Assembly (NCBI GenBank): GCA_963728285.1
Contig: CAVSJR010000003.1
Coordinates: 186,001 to 250,000 of the forward strand
Direction of reading: 5' to 3'
DNA from: CAVSJR01 sp963728285
Lineage (GTDB): Bacteria; Actinomycetota; UBA4738; HRBIN12
DNA length: 64,000 nt
The translations under genes and the position numbers were made by a program. Of the stretch, positions 9,208-16,189 are shown one piece after another. The notes beneath the pieces are model-generated. The model was not told the origin of the DNA and did not search any database. It was given only the letters and a program-made list of their open reading frames with translations. The stretch's first letter is position 1. Each line of letters opens with the position of its first letter.

Positions 9208-9819
9208 TCACACGGCGTCCCATCCGGGCGGAAGCTCGGGAACGGGCCATGCAGGATCGGGTCGCCAGTCGATCCATGCGTCGTCGAACGGCTCCTCGCG
9301 TGCCTCGAGTCGTCGGATCGCGCGCGTCCCCTCGACGATGATCTCGCGAGCCTCGTCGCGCGTGAAGAGCCCTCGCTCGACGCATTCCGCGAGCTCATCG
9401 GCATCCTTCAACGACCACGTGCGATCGGGGTGCACCTCGATGTCGAGCGTGTGGTCCATGTAGTCGAAGCCGTCCTTCGACCGGGTGAGCGGCGTCTGGA
9501 GGTTCACGTACCATCCCGCAAACGCTCCGTCGGACGCGTTCCAGTACACGAGGACGGCGTGCGCGATGCCGGGCCAGGCGAAGGACAGGACGCGGTAGCG
9601 TTGCCAGACCCGATCTCCGAGTACCCAGTCGTCCGACGGAAGCCGCTGCCACTCGCCGTTGGGGAGGATGGGGCACTTCCACCGCATTCCCGGCGCCACG
9701 TAGAAGATCGTCCGATCGGCCCCGTCGTCCACGACGGTCGCCGCACGGGCCGTCCAGATCCGTCCTCGCCAGACCTCGCGAAGCGCGACCGCGTCGCCCG
9801 GTCGCCATCGCCGGTCCAT
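9208..9819 (-). CDS. DUF402 domain-containing protein
   Basis: A 203-aa protein of the DUF402 (FomD-like) fold. PGDAVALREVWRGRIWTAR and VLSFAWPGIAHAVLVYWNA precede the diagnostic metal-site segment WYVNLQTPLTRSKDGFDYMD with HTLDIEVHPDRTWSLKDADE, which has the carboxylates expected for nucleotide-phosphate hydrolases of this family. Members hydrolyse nucleoside di- or tri-phosphates or nucleotidyl conjugates; the specific substrate here is unknown. It is transcribed away from the LexA-controlled operon, sharing the region 9820-9950 with it. Confidence 0.85.
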   Translation of the reverse strand: MDRRWRPGDAVALREVWRGRIWTARAATVVDDGADRTIFYVAPGMRWKCPILPNGEWQRLPSDDWVLGDRVWQRYRVLSFAWPGIAHAVLVYWNASDGAFAGWYVNLQTPLTRSKDGFDYMDHTLDIEVHPDRTWSLKDADELAECVERGLFTRDEAREIIVEGTRAIRRLEAREEPFDDAWIDWRPDPAWPVPELPPGWDAV

Positions 9820-9855
9820 GCCTCATTCTCCTCGAGGAGCGGCGAATCCTCCGTC

Positions 9856-9885
9856 TTGACGGCTGTCAGAGGCCGGGCGTACTGT
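9856..9885 (+). promoter_or_regulatory. Candidate promoter of the mutagenesis operon
   Basis: TTGACG (9856-9861) is followed after 18 bases by TACTGT (9880-9885), which fits the actinobacterial TAnnnT -10 pattern. Transcription would begin near 9892, just before the LexA box, so bound repressor would block initiation or early elongation. Confidence 0.45.
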
Positions 9886-9899
9886 GAGCTCCCTCACAC

Positions 9900-9915
9900 T
9901 CGAACATACGTTCGA
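9900..9915 (+). promoter_or_regulatory. LexA (SOS) box
   Basis: TCGAACATACGTTCGA is a perfect dyad of the form TCGAAC-N4-GTTCGA, the Gram-positive/actinobacterial LexA operator. It sits 57-72 bases upstream of the first gene of the DUF6504-dnaE2-dinB operon, so that operon should be induced by DNA damage. lexA and recA are not in the window. Confidence 0.88.
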
Positions 9916-9971
9916 TCAGTTCGGTCAGCGGGTACGCAGGTCGGGGGATGGTGCTCCTGAGGCAGGCGGAG

Positions 9972-10217
9972 ATGTCCAAGCGCTACGACGAGCAGGTGCG
10001 GGTCGAACGCGATGCGGGGATGCCCGCCGCGTTCGTCTGGCGCGACCGGCGGTACGAGGTCGCCGATGTGATCGGGCGCTGGCAGATCGAGGGCCGCTGG
10101 TGGGACGACGGCCGTGAGCGCGAGTACTGGCGGGTCGAGGCAAAGGGCGGCGCGGTGTGGGACCTGTACCACGATCGGCTTCACGACCTGTGGCACATGG
10201 AACGTCTTTGGGATTGA
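9972..10217 (+). CDS. DUF6504 family protein
   Basis: An 81-aa protein starting MSKRYDEQVRVERDAGMPAA, then FVWRDRRYEVADVIGRW and EYWRVEAKGGAVWDLYHDR, matching the short DUF6504 family found next to dnaE2 and Y-family polymerase genes in actinobacteria. An in-frame ATG at 9948 would add eight residues; 9972 was chosen because the family normally begins at MSKRY. It is the first gene behind the LexA box and lies 181 bases before the DnaE2-like gene. Its biochemical role is unknown; context suggests an accessory to translesion synthesis. Confidence 0.75.
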   Translation: MSKRYDEQVRVERDAGMPAAFVWRDRRYEVADVIGRWQIEGRWWDDGREREYWRVEAKGGAVWDLYHDRLHDLWHMERLWD

Positions 10218-10221
10218 TGGG

Positions 10222-10425
10222 CTATCGCATCTCCTCGAGCTTGCGGGCGACCACCGAGAGGTCCCGCACGAACGCCTCGGTCTCGATCTCGCGCGTGCGC
10301 GGCCGATCGCTCGAGCTTGACCCGACGTCCCACGAGCTTTCCCTTACCCAGATGAGCGCGATGCAGGCCACCGCCGCCCCGACCCAGAGGGAGACCGCAT
10401 GCCGGCCGACTCCTCGTTCGTGCAC
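10222..10425 (-). CDS. Possible small antisense membrane protein
   Basis: A 67-codon minus-strand frame with GTG start at 10425 and TAG stop at 10222 fills the gap before dnaE2. It has one hydrophobic segment (AVSLWVGAAVACIALIWV) and a charged C-terminal helix (REIETEAFVRDLSVVARKLE). Third positions are GC-rich as in real genes here. It overlaps the first 27 bases of dnaE2 on the other strand and has no clear ribosome site, so it may be chance. Confidence 0.3.
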   Translation of the reverse strand: MHERGVGRHAVSLWVGAAVACIALIWVRESSWDVGSSSSDRPRTREIETEAFVRDLSVVARKLEEMR

Positions 10426-13400
10426 CTCGACGTCCGCTCCTTCTTCTCGCTGAAGGAGGGGGCGTTCTCCCCCGAGGAGCTCGCCCAGCGCGCCGCGGAG
10501 CTTCGGATGCCCGCCGTCGCGATGGCCGATCGCGATGGCGTCTATGGGGCGGTGCGATTCGTCGACGCGTGCGAGAAGGCGGGCGTCCGCCCGATCCTGG
10601 GTGCGTCGGTCACCGCCGACGCCGGGGCCGGCGGCGGGGCCGACGGGGCACCCGTGGAACGCGATGAGCGGACGTCCTCCGTGGTGCTGCTCGCCCGCGA
10701 CGAGGGGGGATATGCGAACCTCTGCCGCCTGCTGACCGACGCGCACATGCTCGGCGAACGAGGCGATCCGCATCTCGCCGTCGAACAGATCTGTGCCCAC
10801 GCTCACGGGCTCGCCGCGGTCCTCGGTCCTCGTTCGAGGGCCGGACGGCTCGCCGTCGCCGGACGGCTCGGCGCGGCCCGCCGAGCGATCGATCCCTGGC
10901 GAGAGGCCTTCGGCGATCGCTGCCACGTCGCCGTCGAGCACCGGCTCGAGCGCGACTCGTCTCGCGAGGTTCGTCGCCTGCTCGCGCTCGCCGACGCCGT
11001 CGGCGCCCGCCCCGTCGCCACGAACCCCGTTCGCTACCTCGTTCGCGAGGACGCGTTCCTCGCGGACGCGCTCGAGTGCATGCGGGAGCTGGTGCCGCTC
11101 TCCGAGCATCACGTCTCGCGCTCGAACGCGGAGGGATACCTCCGCTCGGCGAGGACGATGCGGCGGCTGTTCGCCGAGCGTCCGGATCTGTGCGATGCGA
11201 CGCTCGATATCGCGGAATCGTGCACGTTCGATCTCGGCCTGCGACGGGTCCACTTTCCGGAGTTCCCGACGCCGGCCGGGAGGAGCGCGGCGTCGGTGCT
11301 GGCCGAACGCTGTTTCCGCGGGATCGAGCGCCGAGGCTACGACCGCAAGGACCGCCGCGTACGCGATCGCCTCGACCGTGAGCTCGCGCTCATCCAGAGC
11401 ATGGGGTTTGCGGCGTACTTCCTGACGGTCGCCGACATCGTCGCGGACATCAAGGCCATGGGCATCCGCTGTGCGTGCCGCGGCTCGGCGGCGGGGTCGT
11501 TCGTCTGCTTCCTCACCGGCATCTCGGACGTCGACGCGCTCCGCCACGACCTCGTGTTCGAGCGTTTCCTCAATCCGCTGCGCGACGAGCTGCCCGACAT
11601 CGACATCGACGTCGAGTCCGCCCGGCGGGAGGACGTCTACGACATGATCCTCTCGCGCTACGGCGACGATCGAGCGGCGTGTGTTGCGATGATCGATACC
11701 TATCGTGCCCGGGCATCGCTCCGGGAGGTCGGCAAGGTGCTCGGCCTTCCCGAGGTGGAGGTCGGGACGATCGCCAAGGCGTTTCCGCACATCGGGGCGC
11801 GCCATCTGCAGAAGGCGATCGACGAGCTCCCCGAGCTGGCGGGGGCGAACCTGCGTGGTCCCCAGCTCGAGCTGCTGTTCCGGGTGGCCGAGCGACTCGA
11901 CGGGTTCCCACGCCACATCGCCCTGCACCCCTCCGGCATCGTGTTGTCGAACGACGAGCTCGTCACGCGGGTTCCGCTCGAGCGGTCCTTTCAGGGCTAT
12001 CGGACCATCCAGGCCGACAAGGACGATGTCGAGCTCCTCGGCTATCTGAAGCTCGACGTGCTGGGGGTGCGGATGCTGTCGTCGATGCGCCACGCGATCG
12101 ACGAGATCGCCCGCACGGAACACGTGAAGGTCGATCTCGACCGGATCCCGCTGGACGACGAACCGGCATTCGAGCTGATCCGGGCCTCCGACACGATCGG
12201 ATGCTTCCAGATCGAGAGCCCCGGCCAGCGGGAGTTGCTCCAAAAGCTCCAGCCGACCCGGTGGGAGGACCTCATCATCGATATCTCGCTGTTCCGTCCC
12301 GGGCCGGTGAAGTCGGACATGATCAATCCGTTCCTCCGCCGCCGCGCCGGCATGGAGCCGCCGTCCTATCCCCATCCGTCGATGAAGCCGGGACTGCGGG
12401 AGACCTTCGGCGTCATCGTCTATCACGAGCAGGTCATGCGGACCCTCGCGGCCCTCGCCGGCTACGACCTCTCGACCGCCGACTCCATCCGTCGCCACCT
12501 CGACGACGACGACCGCCTTCCCGGACTCCGAGCCGACTTCCTGGAGCGAGCACGAGGGCGCGGCGTCGATGGACGGATCGCCGAGAAGGTCTGGGACGAC
12601 GTCGCCCAGTTCGCGAGCTTCGGCTTCTGCAAGGCCCATGCGGCCGCCTTCGCCGTGCCCACGTATCAGTCGTCGTGGCTGAAGGCGCACTATCCGGCGC
12701 ACCTGCTCGCCGGGATCCTCACCCACGATCCGGGGATGTATCCGAGGCGCCTCATCCTCGAGGATGCGCGGGCGCACGGCATCGAGGTCCTGCCGTTGGA
12801 TGTGAATGCGAGCGAGGAGGAGTATGTGGTTGAGGTGGTGGCTGGGGGGGAGGTCGTCGGGGCCGTTACTCCGCTGGCCGCCCCCGCCCGACCCCAGCTC
12901 CGCAACGGCCCCAACGGCATGAACCCCAACCCCAACCCAAAGCCGAAGCCGGGGGCGGGGCGGGGGGTGCGGTTGGGGTTGAAGGATGTGCGGGGGATCT
13001 CGGGGGAGGAGGTTCGGTCGATCTTGCGGGCGCGAGCGGAACGGCCGTTTCGGGATATGGGGGATTTTCTGCGGCGGACGAGGGTGTCGAAGCCCGTCGT
13101 CGAGGCGATGGCGCATGCGGGGGGGTTCGACGGGCTTCCGGGCGGACACGGCAACCGGCGCGATCGGCTGTTCGAGGCGATCGTCTCGGATCCGGAGCGC
13201 CCCGGAGATCAGCTCGCGCTGGACCTTCGGGCCGCGCCCTTCGAACCGACCGCGTTGCGCGACTACACGGACGCGGAGGTGGTGCGAGCCGAGCTGGAGG
13301 TCCTGGGCGTCGACGCGTCTCGGCACGTGGTCTCGTTCTTCGAGCCGACGCTCGCCGACCTCGGGGTGGTCCGAGCTCGCGACCTGTGGCGATGCCGACG

Positions 13401-13767
13401 AGACGAGCGGGTGCTGGTGGCGGGGGTGAAGGTAGCCTCCCAAACGCCGGCGGTGCGCAGCGGGCAGCGGATCATCTTCCTCACCCTCGACGATGCGACG
13501 GGGCCCGTGGACGTCACCGTGTTCGAATCGGCTCAAGCACGATGCGCGAAGACCGTCTTCCACTCCTTCGTGCTGGTCGTTCGCGGGCAGGTCCGGCGGA
13601 CCGGGCTGAAGGGGGTGAGCATCATCGCCGAGGACGTCTGGGATCTCACCGTGTTGCATCGTGCCCGCAGGGACGGAGACCTGCAGCGAGCCCTCGGTGA
13701 GCACGATCCACCGAGCTTGCCTCCGAGGAAGCTGTGGCACGCCAGCGGCGGGTCCTCCGGGTGGTGA
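10399..13767 (+). CDS. dnaE2: DnaE2-like error-prone DNA polymerase III alpha subunit
   Basis: A 1122-aa C-family DNA polymerase. Its polymerase active site is intact: PDIDIDVESARREDVY carries two catalytic Asp, and LKLDVLGVRMLSSMRHA the third. The palm/thumb motifs CACRGSAAGSFVCFLTGIS and FGFCKAHAAAFAVPTYQ are present. The C-terminal OB domain reads VLVAGVKVASQ...GQRIIFLTLDD. The N-terminal PHP domain is degenerate: HLDVRSFFSLKEG replaces the usual HLHVHxxxSLLDG, and MADRDG replaces MTDHxA, so metal-dependent proofreading is unlikely. The length and its place behind a LexA box with DUF6504 and dinB support DnaE2/ImuC rather than the replicative enzyme, which is encoded separately at 51421. 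A low-complexity insert lies near residues 815-855. The ATG at 10399 follows AGAGGGAGA. Confidence 0.88.
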   Translation: MPADSSFVHLDVRSFFSLKEGAFSPEELAQRAAELRMPAVAMADRDGVYGAVRFVDACEKAGVRPILGASVTADAGAGGGADGAPVERDERTSSVVLLARDEGGYANLCRLLTDAHMLGERGDPHLAVEQICAHAHGLAAVLGPRSRAGRLAVAGRLGAARRAIDPWREAFGDRCHVAVEHRLERDSSREVRRLLALADAVGARPVATNPVRYLVREDAFLADALECMRELVPLSEHHVSRSNAEGYLRSARTMRRLFAERPDLCDATLDIAESCTFDLGLRRVHFPEFPTPAGRSAASVLAERCFRGIERRGYDRKDRRVRDRLDRELALIQSMGFAAYFLTVADIVADIKAMGIRCACRGSAAGSFVCFLTGISDVDALRHDLVFERFLNPLRDELPDIDIDVESARREDVYDMILSRYGDDRAACVAMIDTYRARASLREVGKVLGLPEVEVGTIAKAFPHIGARHLQKAIDELPELAGANLRGPQLELLFRVAERLDGFPRHIALHPSGIVLSNDELVTRVPLERSFQGYRTIQADKDDVELLGYLKLDVLGVRMLSSMRHAIDEIARTEHVKVDLDRIPLDDEPAFELIRASDTIGCFQIESPGQRELLQKLQPTRWEDLIIDISLFRPGPVKSDMINPFLRRRAGMEPPSYPHPSMKPGLRETFGVIVYHEQVMRTLAALAGYDLSTADSIRRHLDDDDRLPGLRADFLERARGRGVDGRIAEKVWDDVAQFASFGFCKAHAAAFAVPTYQSSWLKAHYPAHLLAGILTHDPGMYPRRLILEDARAHGIEVLPLDVNASEEEYVVEVVAGGEVVGAVTPLAAPARPQLRNGPNGMNPNPNPKPKPGAGRGVRLGLKDVRGISGEEVRSILRARAERPFRDMGDFLRRTRVSKPVVEAMAHAGGFDGLPGGHGNRRDRLFEAIVSDPERPGDQLALDLRAAPFEPTALRDYTDAEVVRAELEVLGVDASRHVVSFFEPTLADLGVVRARDLWRCRRDERVLVAGVKVASQTPAVRSGQRIIFLTLDDATGPVDVTVFESAQARCAKTVFHSFVLVVRGQVRRTGLKGVSIIAEDVWDLTVLHRARRDGDLQRALGEHDPPSLPPRKLWHASGGSSGW
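12823..13020 (+). repeat. G-rich, telomere-like repeat insert inside dnaE2
   Basis: Codon use changes sharply here to G- and T-ending codons. ACCCCA-type units repeat around 12921-12938 and encode alternating Pro with Asn or Lys. Just downstream are four G-runs (GGGGG, GGGG, GGGGGG, GGGG between 12951 and 12978) with short loops. CAACCCCAACC and GGTTGGGGTTG are inverted copies. This can form a hairpin or G-quadruplex. The reading frame stays open. Confidence 0.6.
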
Positions 13768-15020
13768 CCGGCGCCGGTTCGCACGAGCCGATCCTCCACG
13801 TCGACCTGGACGCGTTCTACGCGTCGGTCGAGGTGCTGAAGGACACATCGCTCGCGGGCAAGCCGGTGGTCGTCGGCGGCGCCGGATCGCGGGGAGTCGT
13901 GATGTCGGCGTCCTACGAGGCGCGCCGCTTCGGGATCCGCTCCGCGATGCCGGCCGTCCGCGCTCGCCGCCTGTGCCCGGATGCGGTGTTCGTCCCGCCC
14001 GACTTCGAAGCGTACCGAGCGCACTCGAACCGGTTCCGTGAGGTCCTCCTGTCGTTCACACCCCTGGTGGAGCCGATCTCGCTGGACGAGGCCTTCCTCG
14101 ACGTCGCCGGGGCGGTCCTGCTCTTCGGCGAGCCTCCCGAGATCGCGCGCCGGATCCGGCGGACGGTCCAGCGTGAGGTCGGGGTGAACTGCTCGGTCGG
14201 CGTCGCGACGACGAAGTTCGTCGCCAAGCTCGCCTCGGCCGCGTGCAAGCCCGACGGGCTCCTCGTGGTGCCCTCGACCGGCGTCCGTGGATTTCTCGAG
14301 CCGTTGCCGGCGGGCGCGCTGTGGGGGGTGGGGGAGAAGACCCTCGAGGCGCTCTCCCGGATCGGCATCCGGACGGTCGGCGACATCTCGACGACGCCGC
14401 GTTCGGTGCTCGAACGCCTCCTGGGCGAGGGCGCGGCGGCGATGCTGTCCGATCTCTCCCGCGGGGCCGACGAGCGAGCCGTCGTGCCCTACGAGGCGCC
14501 CAAGTCGGTGAGCCACGAGGAGACCTTCGATCGCGACCTCGACGCCGACGAAGACCTGCTCCGCGAGATCCTGGCGCTCTGCGGGCGTGTGGGCAGGCGT
14601 CTTCGCACCGACGGGTACCGGGCCCGGACGATCGTGCTGAAGATCCGGCTCGCCAACTTCACCACGCTGACGAGGTCCCGTACGGTCCCCGCGCCGACCG
14701 ATATCGCCGCCGACCTGTACCGCGTGGCGTCCGAGCTGTACCGGGGGCTGCCCGGGGCCAGGCGCCGAATCCGGCTCGTCGGCGTTCAGGCCTCCGGACT
14801 TCAGCCGGCCGGAGCCGAGCAGCTGGCCCTGCTCCACGCCGATCGCTGGGGCGACGTCGAGCGCACGGTCGACCGGATCGACCTGCGTTTCGGCCTCGGG
14901 AGCGCCATGCCGGCCAGCCTCCTCGATCGCCGGCGCGACAGCGTGACGCTCGGCAACGCTCGGGCCCGACGAGCCCCCGTCGTGGATTCGATCTCCCCTG
15001 GGCGCAGCCGCTTCCTATAA
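13734..15020 (+). CDS. dinB: DNA polymerase IV (DinB)
   Basis: A 428-aa Y-family polymerase. HVDLDAFYASVEVLKD and SLDEAFLDVAGAVLLFG hold the catalytic Asp/Asp-Glu set, and VVGGAGSRGVVMSASYEAR and GVATTKFVAKLASAACKPDG are the family's fingers and palm motifs. Because the active site is intact this is DinB, not the inactive ImuB. QLALL near residue 360 could be a beta-clamp motif. The GTG at 13734, with GAGGAA just before it, overlaps the dnaE2 stop by 34 bases; a second GTG at 13764 would overlap it as GTGA. Both starts are possible. It belongs to the LexA-controlled operon. Confidence 0.92.
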   Translation: MARQRRVLRVVTGAGSHEPILHVDLDAFYASVEVLKDTSLAGKPVVVGGAGSRGVVMSASYEARRFGIRSAMPAVRARRLCPDAVFVPPDFEAYRAHSNRFREVLLSFTPLVEPISLDEAFLDVAGAVLLFGEPPEIARRIRRTVQREVGVNCSVGVATTKFVAKLASAACKPDGLLVVPSTGVRGFLEPLPAGALWGVGEKTLEALSRIGIRTVGDISTTPRSVLERLLGEGAAAMLSDLSRGADERAVVPYEAPKSVSHEETFDRDLDADEDLLREILALCGRVGRRLRTDGYRARTIVLKIRLANFTTLTRSRTVPAPTDIAADLYRVASELYRGLPGARRRIRLVGVQASGLQPAGAEQLALLHADRWGDVERTVDRIDLRFGLGSAMPASLLDRRRDSVTLGNARARRAPVVDSISPGRSRFL

Positions 15021-15063
15021 TGGCTTCGATGCCCCCGTTCACAGCGCCGCTGAGGTAGGAGCG

Positions 15064-15438
15064 ATGCCCCTCTCGGATCACGAGCAACGCATCCTCGAGG
15101 AGATCGAACGACGCCTCGCGGAGGAGGACCCTCGACTCGCCGAGCAGGTCTCCAACACCTCGCTCTACACGCATCTCGCGAGGCGGATCCGCTGGGCATC
15201 GCTGACGTTCCTCGTCGGCTTCGTCATGCTGCTGTTGTTCGCGCTGTCCCTGTGGGTCGCGGCCGTCGGCTTCGCGCTGATGCTGCTGTCCACATTGCTC
15301 ATCTATCGCTACCTCAAGCAGATGGGCCGGGATCAGGTGCGAGCCCTGCAACAGGGCGGCCGATTCTCCCTCGCCGCGTTCCTCGCCCGGATGTCGAGCC
15401 GGTTCAAGGGTGGTCCCGGGCCTCCACCCGGCGAGTAG
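15064..15438 (+). CDS. DUF3040 domain-containing membrane protein
   Basis: A 124-aa protein that begins MPLSDHEQRILEEIERRLAE, the DUF3040 signature, continues DPRLAEQVS, then has two membrane helices (ASLTFLVGFVMLLLFALSLW and AAVGFALMLLSTLLIYRYL) and a basic C-terminus. DUF3040 is largely confined to actinobacteria and often lies between dinB and mraZ, as it does here. A TATAAT (15016-15021) overlaps the dinB stop and could be its own -10, although no good -35 was seen. AGGTAGGAG precedes the start. Function unknown. Confidence 0.9.
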   Translation: MPLSDHEQRILEEIERRLAEEDPRLAEQVSNTSLYTHLARRIRWASLTFLVGFVMLLLFALSLWVAAVGFALMLLSTLLIYRYLKQMGRDQVRALQQGGRFSLAAFLARMSSRFKGGPGPPPGE

Positions 15439-15536
15439 CCGACGCGTCCCCTCGAGCGTCTCGAGCGCCGACGAGCGAGACCCGTGCGACGGGCTAGGCC
15501 GTCGGGATGAAGTTCCCCCGACTTGATGGATTCCTC

Positions 15537-15566
15537 TTGTCAGTCCGCCGCGGCGTGGAGTACAAA
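15537..15566 (+). promoter_or_regulatory. Candidate promoter of the MerR gene
   Basis: TTGTCA (15537-15542) and TACAAA (15561-15566) are separated by 18 bases and would start transcription about 115 bases before the MerR start codon. The -35 matches five of six consensus positions. Confidence 0.5.
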
Positions 15567-15688
15567 GAGCGTTCCTTCCCCACGGGCGCGTGACCGTCAA
15601 CTGCATGTTGAGCCTCCCCCCGAAGGCCCTTGGCGGCGGACGCGTTCGGCCCGTGTCAGTGACGAGAGGTTCGGAGGGGCTCGCGTCC

Positions 15689-16171
15689 ATGGAGGGATTC
15701 ACCGCGCACCAGGCTTGCAAGTTCACCGGCTGTTCGCCGCGACAATTACGCTATTGGGACGAGATCGGCCTTGTCACGCCGTCCGTGCAGACGACCGGCG
15801 GACGACCGGGGGTTCCGCGCCTCTACTCCTTCCGCGACCTGATCGCGCTGCGCGTCGTCCGCTCGCTGCTCGGCGGCGGCATGTCGCTGCAGCGCGTACG
15901 ACGGGCGTGGGACTATCTCAATCGGCGGGCGGGCCTCGATCGCCATCTGTCCGAGGTGAGGCTCGTCACCGACGGGGTCAGCATCTTCAAGATCTGCCGG
16001 CGAGACGGGGAGGTCCTCGATGCCCTTCGGGAGGGCCAGCTCGCGTTCTTCGTCGCCATCGACGACATCGCCTCGAGCGTCGTCTCGGACGTGGAGGAAT
16101 TCCGCAGCGACCGCGAGAAATTCGTCCGAGCGTTGCGCGAGGCAGCTACCGACGTCGCCTCGGAGGGATGA
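15689..16171 (+). CDS. MerR family transcriptional regulator
   Basis: A 160-aa regulator. The N-terminal winged helix-turn-helix is clear: FTAHQACKFTGCSPRQLRYW, DEIGLVTPSVQTTGGRPGVP and RLYSFRDLIALRVVRSLLGG. The C-terminal part (after residue 75) is helical and has no cysteine cluster typical of metal sensors, so the effector is unknown. The ATG at 15689 was chosen because GGAGGGG lies about ten bases upstream and because the family begins shortly before the recognition helices; an in-frame GTG at 15590 would add 33 residues of unlikely sequence. It converges on the transglutaminase gene. Confidence 0.85.
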   Translation: MEGFTAHQACKFTGCSPRQLRYWDEIGLVTPSVQTTGGRPGVPRLYSFRDLIALRVVRSLLGGGMSLQRVRRAWDYLNRRAGLDRHLSEVRLVTDGVSIFKICRRDGEVLDALREGQLAFFVAIDDIASSVVSDVEEFRSDREKFVRALREAATDVASEG

Positions 16172-16189
16172 CGGCGGCCGACCCGCCTC

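Noticed and set aside
10222..13848. A 1208-codon open frame on the minus strand opposite dnaE2
   Set aside because: Its residues are Arg/His/Asp-rich with no family motifs, as expected for the antisense frame of a high-GC gene. Only the last 67 codons, outside dnaE2, were considered separately.
13734..15020. Calling the Y-family polymerase ImuB
   Set aside because: Catalytic acidic residues (DLDAF and SLDEAF) are intact, which fits DinB and not the inactive ImuB.
15590..15688. Longer N-terminus for the MerR regulator starting at 15590
   Set aside because: The extra residues are not MerR-like and a good ribosome site precedes the ATG at 15689.
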